A stretch of 11,284 bases of DNA from an uncultured Collinsella sp. (GTDB taxonomy: Bacteria > Actinomycetota > Coriobacteriia > Coriobacteriales > Coriobacteriaceae), in assembly GCA_900545835.1 (NCBI GenBank), contig URBB01000067.1, positions 1 through 11,284 of the forward strand, read 5' to 3'. The position numbers were made by a program, and so were the translations under genes. Below the pieces are notes generated by a model. The model saw nothing but the letters and a program-made list of their open reading frames with translations. It ran no database searches and had not been told where the DNA came from. Within the stretch, counting starts at the first letter, position 1, and each line of letters starts with the position of its first letter. This document shows, piece after piece, positions 5,839-11,284 of this stretch.

Positions 5839-6243
5839 TTAGCCAAAGAAGCGCTTGATCTCGATCTCGGCGTTCTCCAGGCAGTCGGAGCCGTGGATCA
5901 CGTTGGCGTTGACATCGACAGCAAAGTCGCCGCGGATGGTACCAGGAGCAGCGTCAAGCGGGTTGGTAGCGCCCATGAGGGTGCGCATCTTAGCAACAGC
6001 GGAGAGACCGGAAACGACCATCTTGACGACCGGACCGCTCGTCATAAAGTCACAGAGACCGCCAAAGAAGGGCTTGTCAGCCAGATGGGCGTAGTGCTCC
6101 TCGACGGTAGCGCGCTCGAGCGTGGTCATCTCCATGCGCTCGATGACAAGACCGCTGCGCTCGATGCGAGCAACAATCTCGCCGATCTTGCGGTCGCGCA
6201 CGGCGTCGGGCTTAATCATGATGAAGGTCTTCTCGATAGCCAT
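5839..6243 (-). CDS. ndk: Nucleoside diphosphate kinase
   Basis: The enzyme moves the gamma-phosphate from ATP to other nucleoside diphosphates through a phosphohistidine intermediate. The 134-residue protein has the full family pattern: EKTFIMIKPDAV (4-15, Lys11), GLVIERMEM (31-39), KPFFGGLCDFMTSGPVV (57-73), MRTLMGATNPLDAAPGTIRGD (86-106) and NVIHGSD with catalytic His117. An in-frame ATG 14 codons upstream exists, but MAIEKTF is the family start and GAAAGG (6251-6256 on the complement) lies 7 bases before it. The gene is alone between its own terminator and the argH terminator. A -10/-35 pair at 6307-6335 and operator-like repeats at 6346-6381 lie upstream. Confidence 0.97.
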   Translation of the reverse strand: MAIEKTFIMIKPDAVRDRKIGEIVARIERSGLVIERMEMTTLERATVEEHYAHLADKPFFGGLCDFMTSGPVVKMVVSGLSAVAKMRTLMGATNPLDAAPGTIRGDFAVDVNANVIHGSDCLENAEIEIKRFFG

Positions 6244-6306
6244 AAGGTAGCCTTTCAAGTAGGTTCGCGCGTGCCCAAGTCCCATTCCGGCACCCGCCTG
6301 GACTGC

Positions 6307-6335
6307 ATCGTAACAGAGTTTTAGCTGCAGTTAAA
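6307..6335 (-). promoter_or_regulatory. Possible ndk promoter
   Basis: On the - strand TTTAAC (6330-6335) is followed by exactly 17 bases and then TACGAT (6307-6312). Both hexamers are imperfect but the spacing is ideal. Transcription would start near 6300, giving a leader of roughly 57 bases. Confidence 0.4.
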
Positions 6336-6345
6336 CAAAAAGCTG

Positions 6346-6381
6346 TTTATTGAAACGTTGCAATTTATTGAAGCGTTCCAT
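6346..6381. promoter_or_regulatory. Two LacI-type operator-like repeats upstream of ndk
   Basis: TTTATTGAAACGTT (6346-6359) and TTTATTGAAGCGTT (6364-6377) are the same 14 bases with one difference, repeated with a period of 18. The first copy is part of TTGAAACGTTGCAA (6350-6363), a 14-bp palindrome with one broken pair centred on CG, which is the layout of LacI-family operators. The second, TTGAAGCGTTCCAT (6368-6381), is a weaker version. The sites lie just upstream of the predicted ndk -35. The regulator is not in the window. Confidence 0.45.
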
Positions 6382-6540
6382 ATGTGTCACTTCTGTTTCG
6401 AAGCCCGATTAGAGTACCATCCGACTGCCCATCAACCGCATCGAGCAGAGCAGACGGTCGGTTGCCGCCCGCGAACGTACCCCCTTCACAACCTGCCCAA
6501 AGGTCCTACAGAACTTCTCGACAAGCCCCTCTCCCATAGC

Positions 6541-6576
6541 AACAAAATACGGACGCCCACATCAGCAGACGCCCGT
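6541..6576 (-). terminator. argH terminator
   Basis: On the - strand ACGGGCGTC, a 10-base loop and GGCGTCCGT form a 9-pair stem (two G-U pairs) at 6549-6576, followed by ATTTTGTT (6541-6548). It lies about 53 bases after the argH stop. From here to the operator-like repeats before ndk (6382-6540) I see no gene and no strong motif. Confidence 0.7.
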
Positions 6577-6628
6577 AAAGCAAAAAACGATTCCTCAATA
6601 AATGGCCAAAACAGCTTCGGCCAAATTT

Positions 6629-8059
6629 CTACTTTACCCCGTGACCCATCTCGACGACCTTGGTCAGCGATCCAAACGCGCCCTCGTCAGCCACGAGCTG
6701 TGCCTCAGCGCGCTCAAGCTGCACGGCAACGGCGGCAGGGGCGGTGCCGCCCTCGGTCGTGCGCGCGGCGACAATCGACGGGATGTCGAGCGCCTCGGTA
6801 ATGTCGCGCTCAAAGAGCGGGCTTGCCTCCTGGAACACCTCAAACGGCAGGTCCTCAAGATTGCAGCCGCGCTTCTCGCACATCAGGACCAGATGGCCCA
6901 CCACGGCATGTGCCTCGCGGAACGGCAGACCACGCTTAGCCAGGTAATCGGCAACATCGGTGGCGGCAAGGTGACCCACGCCGCACTCGCGCGCCATGGC
7001 ATCCTCGTTGACGGTCCAAGTCGAAATCATACCGGCCATAACCGACAGGCACTGCATGAGCGTATGGGCGGTATCGAGCGCGCCCTCCTTGTCCTCCTGC
7101 AAGTCCTTGTTATAAGCAAGCGGCAGGCCCTTCATGGTCACGAGCAGCTGCACCAGGTTGCCGTACACGCGACCGCTCTTGCCGCGGATAAGCTCGGCAA
7201 AGTCGGGGTTCTTCTTCTGCGGCATGATGGACGAGCCGGTGGAGTACGAGTCGGAAAGCGTGATAAAGCCAAATTCGGAGCTCGACCACAGCACGATCTC
7301 CTCGGAAAGACGCGACAGGTGCATGGCCATGACGGATCCGGCGTAATGCAGATCGAGCAGGAAATCACGGTCGGAAACCGCATCGAGCGAGTTGGGAATC
7401 ACGCCCGCAAAACCAAGTTCGGCAGCCGTCATCTGGCGATCGAGCGGATAGCTCGTACCGGCAAGCGCGGCAGCACCCAGCGGGCAGTTGTCGGCGGCAT
7501 CAAAGGCGGCCTTCAGGCGCGTAAAGTCGCGCGCGAACATCCAGGAATACGCCAGCAGATGATGCGACAGCAGCACGGGCTGAGCGTGCTGCATGTGCGT
7601 GTAGCCCGGCAAAATCACCTTGTCGTACTTCTTAGCCGCATCCGCCAGCACATGGCGCAGCTCTAGATTGGCCTCCATGAGCTCCTTGGCCAGCGCCTTG
7701 ACGCCCAGTCGCGTATCGGTCGCCACCTGGTCGTTGCGCGAACGCCCAGTATGCAAGCGCTTGCCAGCCTCGCCGATGCGACGCGTCAGCTCGCTCTCGA
7801 TGGACATATGAATGTCTTCGTCGTTGATGTCGAAGGTAAAGTTGCCGGCATCGATATCCTGTTCGATTCCGGTCAGGCCCTCGGCAATCGCGCGCTCGTC
7901 CTCGGCACTGATGATGCCCTGGGCCGCCAGCATTTTGGCATGCGCCTTAGAGCCGGCGATATCCTGCTTATAGAGATGTTTGTCGACCGGCAGCGACGCG
8001 CCAAACTCCTGCGTGACCTCGGCCACACCTGCCTCAAAACGACCGCCCCAAAGAGCCAT
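6629..8059 (-). CDS. argH: Argininosuccinate lyase
   Basis: The enzyme splits argininosuccinate into arginine and fumarate, the last step of arginine synthesis. The 476-residue protein has the family length and motifs: MALWGGRFEAG at the start, TGRSRNDQVATDTRL (104-118), the GYTHMQHAQP segment (152-161), and the superfamily signature GSSIMPQKKNPD (275-286) on the flexible loop that carries the catalytic serine. The frame extends 25 codons further upstream, but MALWGGRF is the conserved start and AGGGG (8068-8072 on the complement) lies 8 bases before it. argG lies upstream on the same strand, but a terminator hairpin and a small ORF come between them, so the two may not be one simple transcript. 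A palindrome at 8114-8127 sits about 55 bases upstream of the start. Confidence 0.97.
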   Translation of the reverse strand: MALWGGRFEAGVAEVTQEFGASLPVDKHLYKQDIAGSKAHAKMLAAQGIISAEDERAIAEGLTGIEQDIDAGNFTFDINDEDIHMSIESELTRRIGEAGKRLHTGRSRNDQVATDTRLGVKALAKELMEANLELRHVLADAAKKYDKVILPGYTHMQHAQPVLLSHHLLAYSWMFARDFTRLKAAFDAADNCPLGAAALAGTSYPLDRQMTAAELGFAGVIPNSLDAVSDRDFLLDLHYAGSVMAMHLSRLSEEIVLWSSSEFGFITLSDSYSTGSSIMPQKKNPDFAELIRGKSGRVYGNLVQLLVTMKGLPLAYNKDLQEDKEGALDTAHTLMQCLSVMAGMISTWTVNEDAMARECGVGHLAATDVADYLAKRGLPFREAHAVVGHLVLMCEKRGCNLEDLPFEVFQEASPLFERDITEALDIPSIVAARTTEGGTAPAAVAVQLERAEAQLVADEGAFGSLTKVVEMGHGVK

Positions 8060-8113
8060 GGAACCGTCCCCTTTCTCCAAATACCAAAACAAGCGCCCAA
8101 AGCAATGCGCCAT

Positions 8114-8127
8114 ATCGCTAAAGCGAT
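8114..8127. promoter_or_regulatory. Palindrome ATCGCT-AA-AGCGAT upstream of argH
   Basis: Two perfect 6-bp arms separated by AA form a 14-bp inverted repeat in the 118-base gap between the small ORF and argH. It is the size of a dimeric repressor site. It does not look like an E. coli-type ARG box (paired TGAAT...ATTCA). I could not place a convincing -10/-35 pair around it. Confidence 0.35.
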
Positions 8128-8177
8128 TTTTCAACCGCTAGTTTTGCACATTCCCCACCGTGTGCGGAGCCATGTAG

Positions 8178-8348
8178 CTAATTTGCAAAGAAGTGACGCG
8201 CCATACACTTGGCGCCCAACGTCTCCCTCCGGATGTTGCCCTGCGAACCATCGATCCAGGCCTTCAGGCTCATAGGGACGTCCTCGACCTTTACAGCATC
8301 GAACTCGGGCGCGAGGGCAAGCAAAGCATGCGCGATAGCATTGAACAT
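8178..8348 (-). CDS. Small hypothetical protein, 56 residues, between argG and argH
   Basis: An ATG at 8346-8348 (complement) opens a 56-codon frame ending in TAG at 8178-8180. The start is preceded by GAGGAG (8357-8362), the strongest ribosome binding site on this strand, with an 8-base spacer. Codons in the first 50 positions favour C or G at the third base, as in real genes here. The peptide starts MFNAIAHALLALAPEFDAVK, has no signal peptide or membrane helix I would defend, and turns basic toward the end (RRETLGAKCMARHFF). I do not recognise the family. It lies after the argG terminator hairpin and 118 bases before argH, on the same strand, so it could share a transcript with argH. It could also be a leader peptide or a remnant of a larger gene. 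Confidence 0.55.
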   Translation of the reverse strand: MFNAIAHALLALAPEFDAVKVEDVPMSLKAWIDGSQGNIRRETLGAKCMARHFFAN

Positions 8349-8398
8349 AATGGATACTCCTCATATATATAGGCGCAGAGCCGCCAAATTGATAGAAG

Positions 8399-8428
8399 GA
8401 GCCCCGCCGGACAACCCCGGCGGGGCTC
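8399..8428 (-). terminator. Strong hairpin after argG, probable terminator
   Basis: GAGCCCCGCCGG (8399-8410) and CCGGCGGGGCTC (8417-8428) make a perfect GC-rich 12-bp stem with an ACAACC loop. On the - strand it is followed by CTTCTATCAATTT, a broken T-tract. It lies about 150 bases past the argG stop. Between the stop and the hairpin there is only a 7-bp inverted pair, CATAACG (8504-8510) with CGTTATG (8533-8539), and no gene I would call. Confidence 0.65.
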
Positions 8429-8581
8429 GGACTCAGCCACAGTCGCGGCATCATATATGCGGGCGGAACGTAGGGGCCACCGATGTTAAGAAGTGTCAGC
8501 AAGCATAACGAAAGGTAGGGACCCCGTGCGCCCGTTATGTATCACGCGGATGGGCCGCGCGGATACCAAGGGAAGGAAGCG

Positions 8582-9808
8582 CTAGGCCTGGGCGGCAGCA
8601 GAGCTGGGGCCCTGGACCTTTGCCCACGTCTTGAGCGACAGCGTATCGATCTCGATAAAACCGGCGCTGGCCTTCTCGTCAAACGTGGTGTCGCGGTCGT
8701 AGGTAGCCAGACCGTAGTCGTAGAGGCTGAAGGGGCTCTTGCGGCCGACGACATGGCAGTTACCCTTAAAGAACTTCAGACGGACAGTGCCGGTCACGAA
8801 CTTTTGCGTGTCGGCCATAAAGGCATCGAGCGCGTTTTTGAGCGGGCTGTACCACTGGCCGTTGTACACGGCGGTGGCCCAATCCTGCTCGAGCTTGATC
8901 TTGGTCTTGAGCAGGTCGCCCTCGACGCAGATGTCCTCGAGCGCCTTGTGGGCGGTGATGAGCGTCAGGGCGCCGGGAACCTCGTAGCACTCGCGGCTCT
9001 TAAGGCCCACCAGGCGATCCTCGACCAGATCGAGACGGCCAAAGCCATTGTCGCCGGAGATCTTGTTGAGGGCGATAACAATCTCGGAGAGCTTCATCTT
9101 CTTGCCGTCGACGGCGACGGGCTTGCCGGCCTCAAACTCAATCTCGGTGTAGGTCGGGGTGTCCGGGGTGTCCTCGGGATTCTTGGTCATAACCCAAGCG
9201 TCGTCGAGCGGCTCATTCCAGGGATCCTCCAGGTGACCGCACTCAATGGCACGACCCCACAGGTTGTCGTCGATGGAGTAGGGGTTGTCGTTGGCACCCT
9301 CGGGAACCGGCACGTTGTGAGCGTGGGCATAGGCGACCTCGTCGGGGCGACACTTCAGGTCCCACTCGCGAACCGGGGCGATAACCTTGAGCTCGGGGTC
9401 GAGGGCCTTGACGGCGGCCTCAAAACGGACCTGGTCGTTACCCTTGCCGGTGCAGCCGTGGGCGACGTAGGTCGCGCCAAACTCGTGGGCGACCTCAACA
9501 AGCTTCTTGGCAAGCAGCGGGCGAGACAGGGCGGAGAGCAGCGGATACTTGTTCTCGTACATGGAGTTTGCTGCAATGGCTTTGGTCAGGAACTCATCGG
9601 AGAACTCGTCGCGCAGGTCGAGCACCTGGCAATCGAGAACGCCCAGGTCGAGCGCCTTCTGCTTCTTGGCATCCAGTCCGGTCTCTTCCTGGCCCACGTT
9701 GCCGCAGACACAAACGACATCGAGATTCTTCTCGTCCTGGAGCCATTTGACACATACGGATGTATCAAGACCACCGGAATATGCGAGAACGACTTTTTCC
9801 TTGCTCAT
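8582..9808 (-). CDS. argG: Argininosuccinate synthase
   Basis: The enzyme joins citrulline and aspartate with ATP to give argininosuccinate, the step before argH. The 408-residue protein has the N-type ATP pyrophosphatase loop AYSGGLDTS (9-17), the HGCTGKGNDQVRFE block (117-130) that contacts citrulline and aspartate, and SIDDNLWGR (178-186). The length fits the short bacterial form. The frame runs 17 codons further upstream, but MSKEKVVLAYSGG is the family start and AAAGG (9817-9821 on the complement) lies 8 bases before it. The C-terminus ends in a low-complexity SSAAAQA tail. No argR, argF or other arg gene is within the window. The same cell apparently carries agmatine catabolism 5 kb away. 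Confidence 0.97.
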   Translation of the reverse strand: MSKEKVVLAYSGGLDTSVCVKWLQDEKNLDVVCVCGNVGQEETGLDAKKQKALDLGVLDCQVLDLRDEFSDEFLTKAIAANSMYENKYPLLSALSRPLLAKKLVEVAHEFGATYVAHGCTGKGNDQVRFEAAVKALDPELKVIAPVREWDLKCRPDEVAYAHAHNVPVPEGANDNPYSIDDNLWGRAIECGHLEDPWNEPLDDAWVMTKNPEDTPDTPTYTEIEFEAGKPVAVDGKKMKLSEIVIALNKISGDNGFGRLDLVEDRLVGLKSRECYEVPGALTLITAHKALEDICVEGDLLKTKIKLEQDWATAVYNGQWYSPLKNALDAFMADTQKFVTGTVRLKFFKGNCHVVGRKSPFSLYDYGLATYDRDTTFDEKASAGFIEIDTLSLKTWAKVQGPSSAAAQA

Positions 9809-10267
9809 GGCTGTTTCCTTTCGCCCTTGGTAGCTAGTTAGAACATCGGTCAGTTGCAAGTCATTTCAAGGTCATATACCGTGCAATATCAGGTTAAATA
9901 GCAAAAATCAGCACATACATGCCCTAGAAACATGCAGCAATGTCGTGCTAAAACCCAACGACCTCAAAATGACTCTGTTGAGGCAATTCGCCCCATGCGG
10001 ACAGAGACGATTGTTATCGTCGTCGGGAAATTGCGCGCTGGCGTCGGATGGCATTGTCTGCAGTGGTGATGATCTTTACGAACTGCATCTGCCTCTCCTT
10101 TCACCTATCGCCGGGCGCAATTCTAATATCGTAAACGGTACCTTTTCCTCGGTAAGCGGTTGTTTTTCCGTCTCCGTTTTCGATGGTCGCTATATTACGC
10201 TAAAGTGCCCGCAGCACAAGCGACAAATTCAAATTTCTGAAAAGTTTTTTCATTACTTTGTGAAGCG

Positions 10268-10285
10268 TGGTGCAAATACGCACCA
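10268..10285. promoter_or_regulatory. Inverted repeat TGGTGC-N6-GCACCA upstream of the HAD gene
   Basis: Perfect 6-bp arms flank an AAATAC spacer, an 18-bp site about 80 bases before the HAD start codon and about 35 bases before the likely -10. It has the size of a dimeric repressor or activator operator; as RNA it would be only a weak hairpin. Confidence 0.35.
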
Positions 10286-10317
10286 TTCCTGCGAAAATAC
10301 GCCCGACTACGAATTGA

Positions 10318-10326
10318 TGGTTATAA
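10318..10326 (+). promoter_or_regulatory. Possible extended -10 promoter of the HAD gene
   Basis: TG-G-TTATAA at 10318-10326 has the form of an extended -10 element. No good -35 lies 17 bases upstream, which extended -10 promoters tolerate. Transcription would start near 10333, about 30 bases before the ATG. Confidence 0.35.
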
Positions 10327-10362
10327 CGTCTGAAACAATCTCGAAACGAAAGGCGCATTTTT

Positions 10363-11190
10363 ATGCAAACTTACGAATCGGACGCCAACATCGGCAACAT
10401 TAAGATTCTCGCCGTCGATATGGACAAGACGCTGCTGACCGACGAGCGTGTGCTGCCCCAGGGTCTTGATGAGCGCCTGGACAAGCTCGCCGACGCCGGC
10501 ATCGTATTCTGCCCCGCCAGCGGACGTCCCGCCCCCAAGCTCGAGGAGATGTTCGAGGGCATCAAGAACCGCCTCGCCTTTTGTCCCGACAACGGAGCTT
10601 GCGTGATCTATCGCGGCGGCTATATCTATAAGAGCAATATTGACGTGGAGCTGTATCAGCAGGTCTTGAACCGTGCCTCGGAGGATCCTCGCGCTGTCCC
10701 CGTCCTGTGCTGCTTCGACGAGTTCTACGTGCTTGCCCGCGACCATCAATACCACGACGAGATCAGCGTCTACTACAACACAATCAACTACGTCGACAGC
10801 TTTGAGGGCATTGATTTCGAGTCCAACAAGATTTCGGTCTTCTTCCCCGGCTACGACGCCGAGCCCGCTTTCCGCGAGACCTATAGCCCCGAGTTCTCGG
10901 ACAAGCTCTACGTCACCAACGCTGGGCGCGAGTGGATCGACTTTATGAACCTGGGCGTCGACAAGGGCGCCGGCGTCGCTCACCTGTGCGAGCACCTGGG
11001 CATCGATATTGCCGACGCCGCCGCCGTGGGCGACACCTACAACGACATCCCCATGCTCGAGCGCGTCGGTCACAGCTTTATCGTGGACAACGCCGAGGAG
11101 CACATGAACGCGCATGCCAAGTGGCGCATTCCGAGCAACAACGACGGGGGCGTACTGACGCTCATCGACGCCATCTTGGCGGCTCGTTAA
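10363..11190 (+). CDS. HAD-superfamily phosphatase, Cof/HAD-IIB type
   Basis: The 275-residue protein carries all four HAD motifs: DMDKTLL (19-25, with nucleophile Asp19 and acid/base Asp21), Ser53 in CPASGRP, Lys201 in LGVDKGAGV, and GDTYNDIPML (223-232) for Mg2+ binding. The segment between motifs II and III (about 80-190) is the alpha/beta cap of type IIB, and DNGA (76-79) and NAGREWIDF (186-194) are typical of Cof-like enzymes. These act on sugar phosphates, flavin or pyridoxal phosphates; the substrate cannot be read from the sequence. Motif I has Lys after the second Asp where Gly is usual. ATG 10363 is preceded by GAAAGG (10348-10353) with a 9-base spacer. It stands alone in this window. 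Confidence 0.9.
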   Translation: MQTYESDANIGNIKILAVDMDKTLLTDERVLPQGLDERLDKLADAGIVFCPASGRPAPKLEEMFEGIKNRLAFCPDNGACVIYRGGYIYKSNIDVELYQQVLNRASEDPRAVPVLCCFDEFYVLARDHQYHDEISVYYNTINYVDSFEGIDFESNKISVFFPGYDAEPAFRETYSPEFSDKLYVTNAGREWIDFMNLGVDKGAGVAHLCEHLGIDIADAAAVGDTYNDIPMLERVGHSFIVDNAEEHMNAHAKWRIPSNNDGGVLTLIDAILAAR

Positions 11191-11251
11191 ACTCGCCGCT
11201 ATGCCCGGGGCCGGCCGTTTGATTTTTGTTCGGTCAGGTCCTGGGCTCGCT

Positions 11252-11276
11252 CGAAGAGCACATTAAGTGCTCTTCG
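11252..11276. terminator. Perfect 10-bp hairpin after the HAD gene
   Basis: CGAAGAGCAC (11252-11261) and GTGCTCTTCG (11267-11276) flank an ATTAA loop, 61 bases after the HAD stop. No T-run follows within the 8 bases left in the window, so termination is likely but not shown. A T-rich stretch (TTTGATTTTTG, 11219-11229) lies before it without a clear stem. Confidence 0.45.
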
Positions 11277-11284
11277 GCTCGTGC

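Larger units (their letters stand above)
9945..10403 (+). other. Long open frame in AT-richer gap, coding status doubtful
   Basis: The 554 bases between argG and the HAD gene are visibly poorer in G+C than the rest. One + strand frame has no stop from 9834 to 10400. The first usable starts are GTG 9945 and ATG 9969, giving up to 152 residues. I see no ribosome binding site at either start, the frame overlaps the HAD start by 41 bases, and the sequence (rich in Ser, Cys, His and Arg) matches nothing I know. Codons at about 10040-10200 look moderately gene-like. It may be a decayed or transferred gene, or chance. The argG promoter should also lie in the left part; I could not pick a convincing one. 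Confidence 0.2.

Noticed and set aside
6358..6801. A + strand frame of 147 codons in the ndk-argH gap running into argH.
   Set aside because: No ribosome binding site, overlaps argH antisense, and the second half is Arg/Pro/Gln-rich shadow sequence.
8131..8502. A 123-codon - strand frame between argG and argH.
   Set aside because: It runs through the perfect terminator hairpin, lacks a ribosome binding site and has poor codon choice; the 56-codon frame inside this stretch, in another frame, is better supported.
11252..11262. CGAAGAGCACA resembles part of the Illumina TruSeq adapter (GGAAGAGCACAC).
   Set aside because: Only about 10 bases match, and they form one arm of a perfect genomic-looking hairpin, so chance is more likely than contamination.

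Overview
The window is an 11.3 kb piece of a GC-rich bacterial chromosome, read from the end of an assembled contig: bases 8-41 are a Nextera sequencing adapter, so biology starts at about base 42. Gene content, protein style (many Asp/Glu/Ala, strong C/G third-position preference) and the gene set suggest a gut Coriobacteriia such as Collinsella. That assignment is inference from general look, not from a marker gene.

Left part (42-3325, + strand): the end of a transcarbamylase gene, a 12-helix APC-family antiporter and a catabolic-type agmatine deiminase. Together they form most of an agmatine deiminase pathway (agmatine import with putrescine export, agmatine to N-carbamoylputrescine, then phosphorolysis to putrescine and carbamoyl phosphate). 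The usual last gene, carbamate kinase, is not here: the next gene points the other way. The 368-base gap between antiporter and deiminase holds an unusually structured sequence with two helices that exclude each other, the best candidate for an undescribed regulatory RNA in the window.

Middle (3326-6628): three strong hairpins separate the convergent aguA and cyuA (iron-sulfur L-cysteine desulfidase family, - strand). cyuA and rpiB (ribose-5-phosphate isomerase B, + strand) diverge from a 271-base promoter region with two sets of direct repeats. rpiB and ndk (nucleoside diphosphate kinase, - strand) converge on a pair of back-to-back terminators. Upstream of ndk are two LacI-type operator-like sites.

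Right part (6629-11284): argG and argH, the last two steps of arginine synthesis, both on the - strand but separated by a terminator and a 56-codon ORF with a strong ribosome binding site. A 554-base, visibly more AT-rich gap follows argG; it carries a long stop-free frame of doubtful meaning and the promoter of a + strand HAD-IIB (Cof-like) phosphatase. The window ends just after a perfect 10-bp hairpin.

No tRNA, rRNA, CRISPR array, insertion sequence or prophage gene is visible. Most of the window is ordinary metabolism; the points of interest are in the intergenic regions.
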